A DNA stretch of 64,000 bases from NCBI RefSeq assembly GCF_002113375.1, contig NZ_NEHO01000004.1:384251-448250 (forward strand), in the 5' to 3' direction. Of this stretch, positions 51,465 through 61,104 are shown piece by piece. The position numbers and the translations under genes were made by a program. Position 1 is the stretch's first letter. The number at the start of each line of letters is the position of its first letter. Source of the DNA: Pseudomonas sp. R37(2017) (GTDB lineage: Bacteria; Pseudomonadota; Gammaproteobacteria; Pseudomonadales; Pseudomonadaceae). Under the pieces are notes generated by a model. It saw only the letters and a program-made list of their open reading frames with translations. It was not told where the DNA came from and ran no database searches.

Positions 51465-52310
51465 TTAGCGGGTGCCGCGACGGCTCATGAAGGCCAGACG
51501 CTCCAACAGTTGCACGTCCTGTTCGTTTTTCACCAGCGCACCGGCCAGCGGCGGGATGGCCTTGGTCGGATCGCGCTCGCGCAGCACCGCTTCGCCGATG
51601 TTGTCGGCCATCAGCAACTTCAGCCAGTCCACCAGTTCGGATGTCGAAGGCTTCTTCTTCAGGCCCGGCACCTTGCGCACGTCGAAGAACACGTCCAGCG
51701 CTTCGCTGACCAGGTCCTTCTTGATGTCCGGGTAGTGCACATCGACGATCTTTTGCATCGTGGTGCGGTCAGGGAAGGCGATGTAGTGGAAGAAGCAGCG
51801 GCGCAGGAAGGCGTCCGGCAGCTCTTTCTCGTTGTTGGAGGTAATGATGATGATCGGACGTTTTTTCGCCTTGATGGTCTCGTCGATCTCGTAGACATAG
51901 AACTCCATCTTGTCGAGTTCTTGCAGCAGGTCGTTGGGGAATTCGATGTCGGCCTTGTCGATTTCGTCGATCAGCAGGATCACCCGCTCTTCGGATTCGA
52001 AGGCTTCCCAGAGCTTGCCCTTTTTCAGGTAATTGCGAACGTCGTGGACTTTTTCATTGCCCAGTTGCGAGTCGCGCAGACGGCTGACGGCATCGTACTC
52101 GTACAGGCCTTGATGAGCCTTGGTGGTGGACTTGATGTGCCAGGTGATCAGCTTGGCGCCAAAGGATTCGGCCAGTTGCTCGGCGAGCATGGTCTTGCCG
52201 GTGCCCGGTTCGCCCTTGACCAGCAACGGCCGCTCCAGGGTGATGGCGGCGTTGACCGCCAGCTTCAGGTCATCGGTGGCGACATAGGCCTGGGTGCCTT
52301 GGAACTTCAT
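51465..52310 (-). CDS. MoxR family AAA+ ATPase
   Basis: 281 residues. Walker A GEPGTGKTMLAEQLAES, Walker B RVILLIDEIDKAD, sensor 1 PIIIITSNNEKELPDAFLRR with the arginine finger. Operon with the VWA gene, first in order. Substrate unknown. Confidence 0.93.
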   Translation of the reverse strand: MKFQGTQAYVATDDLKLAVNAAITLERPLLVKGEPGTGKTMLAEQLAESFGAKLITWHIKSTTKAHQGLYEYDAVSRLRDSQLGNEKVHDVRNYLKKGKLWEAFESEERVILLIDEIDKADIEFPNDLLQELDKMEFYVYEIDETIKAKKRPIIIITSNNEKELPDAFLRRCFFHYIAFPDRTTMQKIVDVHYPDIKKDLVSEALDVFFDVRKVPGLKKKPSTSELVDWLKLLMADNIGEAVLRERDPTKAIPPLAGALVKNEQDVQLLERLAFMSRRGTR

Positions 52311-52513
52311 CTGCTGATCCTCGAACGATAACGCCGACCTGAACGAGGCAGGGCGGGGGCAATAAAATGGTCAGCCCCGACTATAACGCGGTGCCCGGTC
52401 GACTGTGAACGCAGACGGACTATTCAGTCTCTGAATGGGGCGTCACATCTTGACTCAGTCTCGGCGCGTCGCCAGTATTGAGGTATCGCCATGTTGGCGA
52501 TAGCTTGCCGGGC

Positions 52514-52744
52514 ATGTCTACCAAATACCGATTTCGAGATACGTACCGCATTCAGTTGCGCGAGAAGGATCATCCACCGCCCCATGTTCATCTGACCGGT
52601 GGCGGGCTGGATGTAATGCTGAGCCTGGAAACTGTCGAAGCGATGCAGGGCAAGGCACCGCCGCTGATTCTCAGGGAAGCTCTGGACTGGGTCAGAACCC
52701 ACCAGGCTCAATTGTTGGAGGAATGGAAACGATGCTACCCATGA
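52514..52744 (+). CDS. DUF4160 domain protein
   Basis: 76 residues from the ATG at 52514. Family signature KDHPPPHVHLTGGGLDVMLS, then a helix ending in EEWKRCYP. DUF4160 and DUF2442 genes are commonly paired and are predicted to form a toxin-antitoxin-like module. Its stop overlaps the DUF2442 start by 13 bp. Confidence 0.8.
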   Translation: MSTKYRFRDTYRIQLREKDHPPPHVHLTGGGLDVMLSLETVEAMQGKAPPLILREALDWVRTHQAQLLEEWKRCYP

Positions 52745-53232
52745 AGCGACCACGGCTATCGGCAGTGCAAGCGTTGCCGGGTTACCGTTTGGCGCTGACG
52801 TTTATCGATGGCCAGCAACTGCTGCTCGATTTGAGCCGCGATCTGCATGTCTATCCAGGCTTGCAGCCTTTGCAGGGCGTCGCTTTTGATCATGCCGCGC
52901 TGGGGGACGATGGTTGGTGTGTCGAATGGCCTGAACTGGATATCCAGATCGGTGCAGACACGCTCTATCTGGATGCCCTGGCGCAAAATGCAGCCGACGA
53001 AAACACCCGAATCTTTATCGATTGGCGTGCTCGCACCGGGTTATCGCTCAATCAGGCGGCTGAAGCGTTGGGGGTCAGTACCCGTAGCATCACCCGATAC
53101 AGCAGTGGTCGCGAAGTGGTGCCCAGATCATTGGCCCTGGCCTGTCTGGGTTGGGATTTCCTGCAACGGCAATCGAATTCGCCCCGCGCGGCGCAAGACA
53201 CTGGCCGGTACATCGTCACACGCAAAAATTAG
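52732..53232 (+). CDS. DUF2442 domain protein with C-terminal HTH
   Basis: 166 residues. The ATG at 52732 is preferred to the one at 52723 because GGAGG lies at proper distance from it. N-terminal DUF2442 fold (about 8-85: AVQALPGYRLALTFIDGQQL), then a helix-turn-helix (IDWRARTGLSLNQAAEALGV and RSITRYSSGREVVPRSL). Likely the DNA-binding partner of the DUF4160 protein. Stop overlaps the convergent DUF748 gene by 4 bp. Confidence 0.8.
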   Translation: MLPMKRPRLSAVQALPGYRLALTFIDGQQLLLDLSRDLHVYPGLQPLQGVAFDHAALGDDGWCVEWPELDIQIGADTLYLDALAQNAADENTRIFIDWRARTGLSLNQAAEALGVSTRSITRYSSGREVVPRSLALACLGWDFLQRQSNSPRAAQDTGRYIVTRKN

Positions 53233-54305
53233 CCTGCATCCGGCTTGGGCCGTTCATACTGCGCATTGAACGCCTGGATGAAACCGTTGCGTAAAATCTG
53301 TAAAAAAGCCTGGAACGCGCTGATATCTTTCTGGTGAACGTTGCCGTTGAGTTCGACCTTCGTTGCAAACTGGTTTTTACCCTGGTTTTTCAAGACGGTC
53401 TCGGTTCCACCGACGAGCGCTTCCCATATCGAGCGGAACAGCCCCTTGTCCTTGTTTTCCACGTCCTGTTGCCAGTTGAATACGTCGACATCGCGCAGCA
53501 ACGGCTTGATATAGCCGGTCAGTCGCGCCTTGTCGGCTTTCGCTTCGATCACCACGTCGCCATGTCCGGCATTGAAATCGAACTTACCGTAGGCCGCGGC
53601 GAAGTCGTTCATGCGCTTGAGCTCGATATCCCTGGCGCGCAAGCGAAACTCGAAGTCCTCGAAGTTGCTGAAGGGATCGAAAGTGGCCTGGGTTTCCAGA
53701 GGTGCGCGCCCCGGCAGCAGGGCCTTGCCTTCGAAGCGCGCATCACGCTTGCCTTTGGTGTCGACGACGTTGGTCAGGTTGAAAATGCGCGCATCCACGT
53801 TTGTGGCATTCAGGTTCACCGGCGGCCTGGAATTGAAGTTGCGGAAGCTGATCTTGCCGTCGCTGATCCGTACTTCGTTCAGGGTAATGGGCAGCAACTT
53901 GCCCAATTGGGCGCGCCAGTCGGTACCCTGGCCGGTCTGGGAGTTTTGCTTGTTGGCTCCGCCGTCGACGAAATTGACTTCGGGGTTGATGAACTGCACC
54001 TGGGCCACCACCGCGTGGTCGTACCACAGTGAGTGCCAACTGACCGAGAGGTCGATCAACGGCGCGTTGACGAAAGGTACCGGAACCTTGCCTTCGACCT
54101 TGACGATTTTCAGTCCGTTGATTTTGTAGGCGCCGCGCCACAGGGCCAGGTCCACGTCGGTGATTTGGCCCTGATAGTCACCCATGTCCGCCAGCCTCTC
54201 ATTAAGGTAGTCGCGCACCAGATAAGGCAAAGCGATGTGTAGCGCAACCAGCAGCGCAACGAGGCCGATGAGGGTCCCCAGGGGCCAGCTGTATCGACGT
54301 TTCAT
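53229..54305 (-). CDS. DUF748 domain protein (AsmA-like)
   Basis: 358 residues from the ATG at 54305. One N-terminal membrane helix (WPLGTLIGLVALLVALHIALPYLV), then a periplasmic beta-rich domain with AsmA-like repeats (LRDYLNERLAD, GQITDVDLALWRGAYKINGL). Related proteins take part in phospholipid transport across the envelope. Divergent from cysK. Confidence 0.78.
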   Translation of the reverse strand: MKRRYSWPLGTLIGLVALLVALHIALPYLVRDYLNERLADMGDYQGQITDVDLALWRGAYKINGLKIVKVEGKVPVPFVNAPLIDLSVSWHSLWYDHAVVAQVQFINPEVNFVDGGANKQNSQTGQGTDWRAQLGKLLPITLNEVRISDGKISFRNFNSRPPVNLNATNVDARIFNLTNVVDTKGKRDARFEGKALLPGRAPLETQATFDPFSNFEDFEFRLRARDIELKRMNDFAAAYGKFDFNAGHGDVVIEAKADKARLTGYIKPLLRDVDVFNWQQDVENKDKGLFRSIWEALVGGTETVLKNQGKNQFATKVELNGNVHQKDISAFQAFLQILRNGFIQAFNAQYERPKPDAG

Positions 54306-54433
54306 GGGGGCAAATCTCTGGCGATCTAAAGCCATTGACTGCACTGATAAGCGGACGTTCGACCCGACTGGACGCCTGCGGGCAAGAGGCATACCTTGAT
54401 GCCCTATTTCAATGCTGTCGCTAAGGATCAACC

Positions 54434-55408
54434 ATGAGCCGCATTTTCGCTGACAACGCCCACTCCATCGGCAATACGCCGCTGGTGCAGATCAATCGCA
54501 TTGCGCCGCGTGGTGTGACCATCCTGGCCAAGATCGAAGGGCGCAACCCCGGTTACTCGGTCAAGTGCCGGATCGGTGCGAATATGATCTGGGACGCCGA
54601 GAGCAGCGGCAAACTCAAGCCGGGCATGACCATCGTCGAGCCCACCTCCGGCAATACCGGCATTGGCCTGGCTTTCGTCGCCGCCGCCCGTGGTTACAAA
54701 CTGATGTTGACCATGCCGGCGTCCATGAGTATCGAACGCCGCAAGGTGCTCAAGGCACTGGGTGCCGAACTGGTGTTGACCGAGCCGGCCAAAGGCATGA
54801 AAGGCGCTATCGAGAAAGCCGGTGAAATAGTTGCCAGCGACCCGTCGAAGTACTTCATGCCGGCGCAATTCGACAACCCGGCCAACCCGGCCATCCACGA
54901 AAAAACCACCGGCCCGGAAATCTGGAACGATACTGACGGCGCAGTCGATGTGCTGGTGGCAGGCGTCGGAACAGGGGGAACCATCACTGGGGTTTCGCGG
55001 TACATCAAGAATACCCAGGGCAAACCGATTCTCTCGGTGGCGGTGGAGCCGGCGGTATCGCCGGTGATCACCCAGGCCCTGGCCGGTGAAGAGATCAAGC
55101 CGAGTCCGCACAAGATCCAGGGCATCGGTGCCGGCTTTGTGCCGAAGAACCTCGATTTGTCGATTGTCGATCGGGTGGAACTGGTCAGCGACGAAGAATC
55201 CAAGGCCATGGCTTTGCGCTTGATGCAGGAAGAAGGAATTTTGTGCGGAATTTCCTGCGGCGCCGCCATGGCAGTGGCTGTTCGTCTGGCGGAGACCCCG
55301 GAAATGCAGGGCAAGACCATCGTCGTGATCCTGCCTGATTCCGGTGAGCGCTATCTGTCGAGCATGCTGTTCAGTGATCTGTTTACCGAGCGGGAGAACC
55401 AGCAGTAA
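54434..55408 (+). CDS. cysK: Cysteine synthase A (O-acetylserine sulfhydrylase)
   Basis: PLP enzyme forming cysteine from O-acetylserine and sulfide. 324 residues. PLP-binding Lys44 in [16 protein letters not shown], substrate loop [13 protein letters not shown] phosphate loop [11 protein letters not shown]. Extended near-identity by recall to E. coli CysK, including the [13 protein letters not shown] end. Divergent from the DUF748 gene. Confidence 0.95.
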   Translation: MSRIFADNAHSIGNTPLVQINRIAPRGVTILAKIEGRNPGYSVKCRIGANMIWDAESSGKLKPGMTIVEPTSGNTGIGLAFVAAARGYKLMLTMPASMSIERRKVLKALGAELVLTEPAKGMKGAIEKAGEIVASDPSKYFMPAQFDNPANPAIHEKTTGPEIWNDTDGAVDVLVAGVGTGGTITGVSRYIKNTQGKPILSVAVEPAVSPVITQALAGEEIKPSPHKIQGIGAGFVPKNLDLSIVDRVELVSDEESKAMALRLMQEEGILCGISCGAAMAVAVRLAETPEMQGKTIVVILPDSGERYLSSMLFSDLFTERENQQ

Positions 55409-55673
55409 ACACTAAACTTTGGCGGATCGTGTCTGGCGGTGATGACTGAGGTGTTGCCGCTGGTTGCGACCTGTTGATCTGTTCCGGTTGATGATGGATT
55501 TGCATCAGCCGGCGTTCAGGTGCCTTATGTTAAGAAATGTTTTGTTGCACAATCATTAACATTGAATGTTGAAAAGTGCGGGTTATTCAGCCGGTCGCCA
55601 GTGTTTATCATGCCAGCAGCCACGCCGGGCAATGGATGTGGCGCAGTATCGTTTATCTTCAAAGGAGTTGTTG

Positions 55674-56612
55674 ATGACCTTATCGTTTGCCGCGAAGGCC
55701 TCGTTGTTGTTGCTGTTTCTTGGCAGCACCCTCTATGTGCATCTGCGTGGCAAGGCGCGTCTGCCGGTATTGCGCCAGTTCGTCAATCATTCGGCATTGT
55801 TCGCACCCTATAACGCCTTGATGTACCTGTTTTCCGGTGTGCCTTCGAAACCGTATCTGGACCGCGGCAAGTTCCCTGAACTGGATGTGCTCAAGGACAA
55901 CTGGGAAGTGATTCGCGACGAAGCCATGCATTTGTTCGACGAGGGGTATATCCGCGCAGCGGCAAAGAACAACGACGCCGGTTTTGGTTCGTTCTTCAAG
56001 AAAGGCTGGAAGCGTTTCTATCTCAAGTGGTACGACAAACCGCTGCCTTCTGCCGAAGCCCTGTGCCCGCGAACCGTGGAGCTGGTCAGCCGCATTCCCA
56101 ATGTCAAAGGCGCCATGTTTGCGCTGCTGCCGGGTGGCAGCCACCTCAACCCGCATCGCGATCCGTTTGCCGGCTCCCTGCGTTATCACCTGGGCCTGTC
56201 CACCCCCAATTCCGACGATTGCCGCATCTTTGTCGACGGCCAGGTTTACGCCTGGCGCGATGGTGAAGACGTGATGTTCGACGAAACCTACGTGCACTGG
56301 GTCAAGAACGAAACGCAAATGACCCGGGTCATCCTGTTCTGCGATATCGAACGTCCGCTGAGCAATCGCTTCATGACCCGTATCAATCGCAGTATCAGCG
56401 CCTGGCTGGGCCGTGCCACGGCACCTCAGAATCTGGACGACGAGCGTGTGGGCGGGATCAACCGGGTCTATGCCTGGAGCAAGAATTCCAGCGATAAATT
56501 CAGTGGTGTGATCAAGCAATGGAAGCGGCGCAATCCCAGGGCCTACCGTGTACTGCGCCCGGTACTGGCGGTGGCGGTGCTGACGTTGTTGGGGTACTGG
56601 TTGTTTGGCTGA
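55674..56612 (+). CDS. lpxO: Lipid A hydroxylase LpxO (aspartyl/asparaginyl beta-hydroxylase family)
   Basis: Fe(II)/2-oxoglutarate dioxygenase that adds a 2-hydroxyl to secondary acyl chains of lipid A. 312 residues from the ATG at 55674 (SD AAAGGAG); the frame upstream to 55566 is unsupported. N-terminal membrane helix (about 4-20), dioxygenase core with HxD in LNPHRDPFAGSLRYHLGLST and the second His in FDETYVHWVKNE, C-terminal membrane helix (VLAVAVLTLLGYWLF). Pseudomonas often carry two lpxO genes. Confidence 0.92.
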   Translation: MTLSFAAKASLLLLFLGSTLYVHLRGKARLPVLRQFVNHSALFAPYNALMYLFSGVPSKPYLDRGKFPELDVLKDNWEVIRDEAMHLFDEGYIRAAAKNNDAGFGSFFKKGWKRFYLKWYDKPLPSAEALCPRTVELVSRIPNVKGAMFALLPGGSHLNPHRDPFAGSLRYHLGLSTPNSDDCRIFVDGQVYAWRDGEDVMFDETYVHWVKNETQMTRVILFCDIERPLSNRFMTRINRSISAWLGRATAPQNLDDERVGGINRVYAWSKNSSDKFSGVIKQWKRRNPRAYRVLRPVLAVAVLTLLGYWLFG

Positions 56613-56630
56613 GGCCGGATACAGCATATA

Positions 56631-56658
56631 AAAACCGCTCATTGTGAGCGGTTTTTTT
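56631..56658 (+). terminator. Terminator after lpxO
   Basis: AACCGCTCA / TGAGCGGTT with a TTG loop, A-run before and T-run of seven after. Confidence 0.93.
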
Positions 56659-57081
56659 CATGGCTCTTCACGCCATCCCTGAATGCTCTTACTGCCGCAC
56701 AATGCGGATTCTGTGACGACTGTCGTTGCCAAGTCGTTGCAATCGGTGTCGTACGCTGGTTATAGTCGGCGCTCAGTGAGTGTCCAACTCACTTTTCATC
56801 CCTCGAGCAAAGATCAGCCCATGCCTGCATTCCTCATCAACGCGGTAGTCGATTCAGCGGTCAACGCTGGCGTCGTGCCGTGCGGGAATCAGCAGCCCGG
56901 GCAGATCAGTCATTACCCCCCACCTGTCAGTAGCACGCCGGTGTGCGCAGTCGTATCACCGCCAGGCGTTGGCATTTCGGGCTGATCAGCCGCTTTCTGC
57001 TGTTCCCCTGCCTGCCTGAAAAAAACTACTGAATTTCAGCTTTGGCTGAGTTGGCTTTTTGCCTGACTACAGGTGGTATTC
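56659..57081. other. Intergenic region, 423 bp
   Basis: Contains one weak small frame (56821-56985) and presumably the promoter of the EamA gene. No terminator or RNA gene recognised beyond the lpxO terminator at its left edge. Confidence 0.4.
56821..56985 (+). CDS. Possible small protein, 54 aa
   Basis: Frame MPAFLINAVVDSAVNAGVVP then CGNQQPGQISHYPPPVSSTP, ending VSPPGVGISG. Two cysteines and a proline-rich tail, no signal peptide. Only a weak SD. Composition is not that of random sequence, but no homologue is recalled. Confidence 0.3.
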   Translation: MPAFLINAVVDSAVNAGVVPCGNQQPGQISHYPPPVSSTPVCAVVSPPGVGISG

Positions 57082-57945
57082 ATGTTTGTCCTTTCGAAAA
57101 AGTCCGCGCTCGCGGCGGCGTCCACGAGCCTGTTCGTTCTGCTGTGGAGCAGCGGGGCGATTTTCTCCAAATGGGGGCTGGCCCATGCGTCGCCCTTTGC
57201 CTTCCTGATGTTTCGTTTCGTCATCGCACTCTGCGGTCTGGTGTTGCTGGTGCCGTTGCTCAAGCTGAAGCTGCCCAAGGGCGGCAAGCCGATGCTGTAT
57301 GCGATGGCCACCGGCGTGGTGTTGTTGGGGGCTTATCAGATTTTCTATCTGCTGGCCCTGGACTTGAAAGTCACTCCAGGAGTGATGGCGACCATCATGG
57401 GCGTGCAACCCATTCTCACCGTGGTGATCATGGAGCGTCAGCGGTCAGCCAGCCGGATGTTCGGCCTGTCGCTCGGCCTGGCCGGGCTGATCATGGTGGT
57501 CTACCAGGGCATCGGCCTGGCCGGCATGTCGCTGGCCGGGATGCTTTTCGGCTTGCTGGCACTGGCGAGCATGACGTTCGGTTCGATCATGCAAAAGCGC
57601 ATCACCGATAATCCCCTCGGTACGTTGCCGGTGCAGTACCTTGCCGGATTACTGCTGTGCGGGATCTTCGTGCCCTTTCAACCGTTCAACTTCGAACACT
57701 CCAGCGGTTTCATCGTGCCGGTTTTGTGGATGGGCCTGGTGGTCTCGGTGTTGGCGACGTTGTTGCTCTACCGCTTGATCGCCCGGGGCAATCTGGTGAA
57801 CGTCACCAGCCTGTTTTATCTGGTGCCGGCGGTTACGGCTGTGATGGACTATCTGATTTTCGGTAACCGACTGGCGTTGTTGAGCCTGTTCGGCATGCTG
57901 TTGATCATCGTCGGTCTGGTGTTTGTGTTCCGTAAGTCGGCGTAA
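57082..57945 (+). CDS. EamA family (DMT superfamily) transporter
   Basis: 287 residues from the ATG at 57082. Ten membrane helices in two EamA repeats, e.g. TSLFVLLWSSGAIFSKWGLA and VSVLATLLLYRLIARGNLVN. Probable metabolite exporter. Followed by a terminator before the convergent LysR gene. Confidence 0.88.
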   Translation: MFVLSKKSALAAASTSLFVLLWSSGAIFSKWGLAHASPFAFLMFRFVIALCGLVLLVPLLKLKLPKGGKPMLYAMATGVVLLGAYQIFYLLALDLKVTPGVMATIMGVQPILTVVIMERQRSASRMFGLSLGLAGLIMVVYQGIGLAGMSLAGMLFGLLALASMTFGSIMQKRITDNPLGTLPVQYLAGLLLCGIFVPFQPFNFEHSSGFIVPVLWMGLVVSVLATLLLYRLIARGNLVNVTSLFYLVPAVTAVMDYLIFGNRLALLSLFGMLLIIVGLVFVFRKSA

Positions 57946-57952
57946 ACCCGAG

Positions 57953-57982
57953 AAGGCCTGGAGCAATGCTCCGGGCCTTTTT
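57953..57982 (+). terminator. Terminator after the EamA gene
   Basis: AAGGCCTGGAGC / GCTCCGGGCCTT with a 3-nt AAT loop and a T-run. Its right edge touches the stop of the convergent LysR gene. Confidence 0.88.
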
Positions 57983-58923
57983 CATTTGGCCAGTGTGTGT
58001 TCGGCCCGTACCGAATTCATGAAAGCCTGCATGGCTGACGACTGAATGCGATGACGCCGGGTGATCAGCCCGAAGGGCGGCAGTCGAGCCTCGAACTTGA
58101 TCGGCAGCACCGCGAGCAAATCCCGACCCGGGTAATCCTCGACTACCGACAGCGGCGTGACGCCGAGCATGTCGGTCTGCTGAATCAACGACAACAAGGT
58201 CATGATCGACGTGGTTTCGACGATGCTGCTCGGGATATCGACCCGCGCGTTGTGGAATACCTGATTGATGATCGCACGCATCGGGCTGGGCTGTTGTTGC
58301 AGTACCCAGGTCATGTTCTGCAACTCTGCCCAACTCAACTGCGTGGCTTTGGCCAGCGGATTCTGTGCGCCGGAAATCACGCACAGCGCTTCTTCGCCGA
58401 GGCTGTCGAACAGCAACTCTTCGGCCCGCGCACCGGCCGGAATCCGGCCCAGCACGATATCCAGCTGATCCTGTAAAAGCGCCTGCACCAGCACGTCGCT
58501 GGTATCGACCTGAATACTCATGGACAAGCGCGGATGGCTTTGTTTCAAGGTGGCGATGGTGCGCGTCAGCAGCCCCGAAGCCAGTGCCGGAATGGCGCCG
58601 ACCGCAACCCTTCCGAGGTTGCCGGATTCGAGCGCGACCAGTTCTTCGCGCATGCCACTGAGTTCGGCGAACACCATGCGTGCGTAGTAGATGACCGTTT
58701 CCCCGAACGGCGTGGAGCGCATGCCCCGGGGCAGACGTTCGAACAGTTCGACGCCCAACAGGTCTTCGGCTTCATGGAGCATTTTGGTCGCGGCAGGCTG
58801 GGTCATGCCGATTTGGTCGGCGGCGCGGCGCAGCGAGCCGAGCTCCTGCAATGCCAGCATCAACCGCAGTTGGCGCAGGCGCAGTCGACTGTGGATCACA
58901 TTGGCATCAGGTATTCGGGTCAT
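57982..58923 (-). CDS. LysR family transcriptional regulator
   Basis: 313 residues from the ATG at 58923 (MTRIPDANVIHSRLRLRQLR). Winged helix with MLALQELGSLRRAADQIGMT and QPAATKMLHEAEDLLG. 69 bp downstream of tctA on the same strand, so it may be the last gene of the tct operon and regulate tricarboxylate or related acid uptake; in many bacteria tct genes are instead under TctDE. Confidence 0.9.
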   Translation of the reverse strand: MTRIPDANVIHSRLRLRQLRLMLALQELGSLRRAADQIGMTQPAATKMLHEAEDLLGVELFERLPRGMRSTPFGETVIYYARMVFAELSGMREELVALESGNLGRVAVGAIPALASGLLTRTIATLKQSHPRLSMSIQVDTSDVLVQALLQDQLDIVLGRIPAGARAEELLFDSLGEEALCVISGAQNPLAKATQLSWAELQNMTWVLQQQPSPMRAIINQVFHNARVDIPSSIVETTSIMTLLSLIQQTDMLGVTPLSVVEDYPGRDLLAVLPIKFEARLPPFGLITRRHRIQSSAMQAFMNSVRAEHTLAK

Positions 58924-58992
58924 TGGCCGTGCTCGCAAGAAGGACTGCGGCAAGCCTGACAACAATTGTCAGGCGTTGCCAGCATTGCTGTG

Positions 58993-60522
58993 TCACAGCA
59001 CCGATTTTGCCTTGGCGACCTGGGGTTTGCGCAGGCCGATCAGGGATTGCAGCGCTTTGGAAATCAACGGCCAGAACAGCATCAGCAGCGCCGCCGTGGT
59101 CAGGCTGCCCACCAGCGGGTTGGACCAGAAGATCCCCAGGTGCCCGTCGGAGAACAGCATGGACTGGCGGAAGGCATCTTCGGCCTTGTCCCCCAGCACC
59201 GCCGCCAACACCAGCGGCGCAATCGGGTAGCCGAGTTTCTTGAACAGATAACCCAGCGCACCGAAGCCCAGCATCAGCACCACGTCAAAGAACGAGTTGT
59301 GCACTGAGTAGGCACCGATGGCGCAGACCATGATGATGATCGGCGCAATGATCGAGAACGGGATGCGCAGGATCGAGGCAAACAGCGGCACAGTGGCCAG
59401 TACCACGATCAGGCTGACCACATTACCCAGGTACATGCTGGCGATCAGGCCCCAGACAAAATCGTGTTGCTCGACGAACAGCGTCGGGCCCGGATGCAGG
59501 CCCCAGATCATCAAGCCGCCAAGCATCACCGCGGCGGTCGCCGAGCCGGGGATACCCAGGGTCAGCATCGGCAGCAGGGCGCTGGTGCCGGCCGCATGGT
59601 CGGCCGTCTCTGGTGCGATCACGCCTTCGATTTCGCCCTTGCCGAAGTTGTCGCGATTTTTCGAGAAGCGTCGCGCCAGGCTGTAGCTCATGAACGATGC
59701 GGCGGTCGGGCCGCCAGGCGTGATACCCATCCAGCAACCGACCAGAGTGCTGCGCACAATCGTCCAGCAGTAGCGCGGCAATCTGGCCCAGGTACGCAGA
59801 ATCACCATTGGCGTGATCCGCGCATGCTCACCGCGAAACACCAGGCCTTCCTCGACGGTGCAGAGAATTTCACCGATGCCGAACAGGCCGATCACCGCCA
59901 CTTCGAAGCTGATGCCGGTCATCAGGATCGGCTGGTCGAACGTCAGGCGCAGGTTGCCGGACACGGTGTCCATGCCGACGGCGGCCATGGCGAAACCGAT
60001 CATCATCGCCACCACGGTTTTCAACGGCGGATTCTTGCTCATGCCAATGAAGGTGCAGAACGCCAACAGGTACACCGCGAAGAACTCCGGCGAACTGAAG
60101 GACATGGCGAACTCGGCAATCCGCGTCGACAGAAACGTCAGCAGCAACACACCGCACAAGGCGCCGATCAGTGCCGAACTGAAGGCGGCGGTCAGGGCTT
60201 CGGCGGCGCGGCCTTCGCGGGCCATCGGGTAACCGTCGAAGGTGGTTGCCACCGATGAGGGTTCACCGGGGATGTTGAACAGAATCGAAGTGATCGAGCC
60301 GCCGAACAGCGCGCCCCAATACATGCACGACAACAGGATGATCGCCGACACCGGCGACATGGTGAACGTCAGCGGCAACAGCAATGCCACGCCATTGGGG
60401 GCACCGAGACCGGGCAAGACGCCGACCAGGATACCCAGCAGCACGCCGATCACCATCAGGCCGATATGGCCCGGCGTGAGGATCAGGTTCATGCCTTGCA
60501 GCAGAGAGTCGAACTCACTCAT
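58993..60522 (-). CDS. tctA: Tripartite tricarboxylate transporter large membrane subunit TctA
   Basis: 509 residues from the ATG at 60522, which overlaps the tctB stop (ATGA); the frame extending to 61059 is overlap with tctB. About 11 membrane helices. TctA duplicated motifs: LLGILVGVLPGLGAPNGVAL, LFNIPGEPSSVATTFDGYPM, and second-half GITPGGPTAASFMSY with LGIPGSATAAVMLGGLMI. Confidence 0.93.
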   Translation of the reverse strand: MSEFDSLLQGMNLILTPGHIGLMVIGVLLGILVGVLPGLGAPNGVALLLPLTFTMSPVSAIILLSCMYWGALFGGSITSILFNIPGEPSSVATTFDGYPMAREGRAAEALTAAFSSALIGALCGVLLLTFLSTRIAEFAMSFSSPEFFAVYLLAFCTFIGMSKNPPLKTVVAMMIGFAMAAVGMDTVSGNLRLTFDQPILMTGISFEVAVIGLFGIGEILCTVEEGLVFRGEHARITPMVILRTWARLPRYCWTIVRSTLVGCWMGITPGGPTAASFMSYSLARRFSKNRDNFGKGEIEGVIAPETADHAAGTSALLPMLTLGIPGSATAAVMLGGLMIWGLHPGPTLFVEQHDFVWGLIASMYLGNVVSLIVVLATVPLFASILRIPFSIIAPIIIMVCAIGAYSVHNSFFDVVLMLGFGALGYLFKKLGYPIAPLVLAAVLGDKAEDAFRQSMLFSDGHLGIFWSNPLVGSLTTAALLMLFWPLISKALQSLIGLRKPQVAKAKSVL

Positions 60523-61052
60523 TTGAAATTTCTCCCGGCCAGGGCAATCCAGTCGCCCAGCGGGCCGGCATCCAGCGGCACTTTGAACCACAGCGCGAAA
60601 ATCAGGTAACTGGCCAGCACCGCGCCAAGGGACACGCCGCCGATCATCCATTTGTCGTAAGGCCTGGTGCGGACCTTGTCGCGCCACATGAACCAGGCGA
60701 TGAAGCACGCCGAGGCGATATAGATACCCGTCAAAGGCATGGCCCCGACGAACAGCGCAATCGGTACAAACACCGACATCACTTGCTTGAATGCACTGCG
60801 GTTGACGAAGGCCACGCTCAGGGCCTGCCAACGCACCAGAGCCAACAGGCCGTTGGCGACGCTCGCGACACTCAGCAGCAGGCCGATGTAGAAGGGGAAG
60901 TAACCCGGTTCGGGGCCGGCATCCCCCCAGCCGATGCCTTGCTCGATGCTGCCGTACATCACCACAGCACCAATCAAGGTGGTGAACACCGCCAGGCCGA
61001 GTTCGACCCAACGGGTGCCGACCAACGCCGGTGAATTCGAAGAATGGGACAT
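60519..61052 (-). CDS. tctB: Tripartite tricarboxylate transporter small membrane subunit TctB
   Basis: 177 residues from the ATG at 61052 (SD GGAGG). Four membrane helices; the AGPEPGYFPFYIGLLLSVAS motif marks TctB. Lies 52 bp after tctC and is coupled to tctA. Confidence 0.92.
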   Translation of the reverse strand: MSHSSNSPALVGTRWVELGLAVFTTLIGAVVMYGSIEQGIGWGDAGPEPGYFPFYIGLLLSVASVANGLLALVRWQALSVAFVNRSAFKQVMSVFVPIALFVGAMPLTGIYIASACFIAWFMWRDKVRTRPYDKWMIGGVSLGAVLASYLIFALWFKVPLDAGPLGDWIALAGRNFK

Positions 61053-61104
61053 GAAACACCTCCAGCAGAAGGTGGCCGCCCGAAGGCGGGCGGCCACGGC
61101 GACG

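Noticed and set aside
55500..55580. PhoP-like direct repeat TGTTAA-GAAA-TGTTTT upstream of lpxO
   Set aside because: Spacing is 10 bp, not the 11 bp of the PhoP box, and only one half fits the consensus.
60523..61059. In-frame extension of tctA
   Set aside because: Overlaps tctB, which carries clear family motifs; tctA starts at the coupled ATG 60522.
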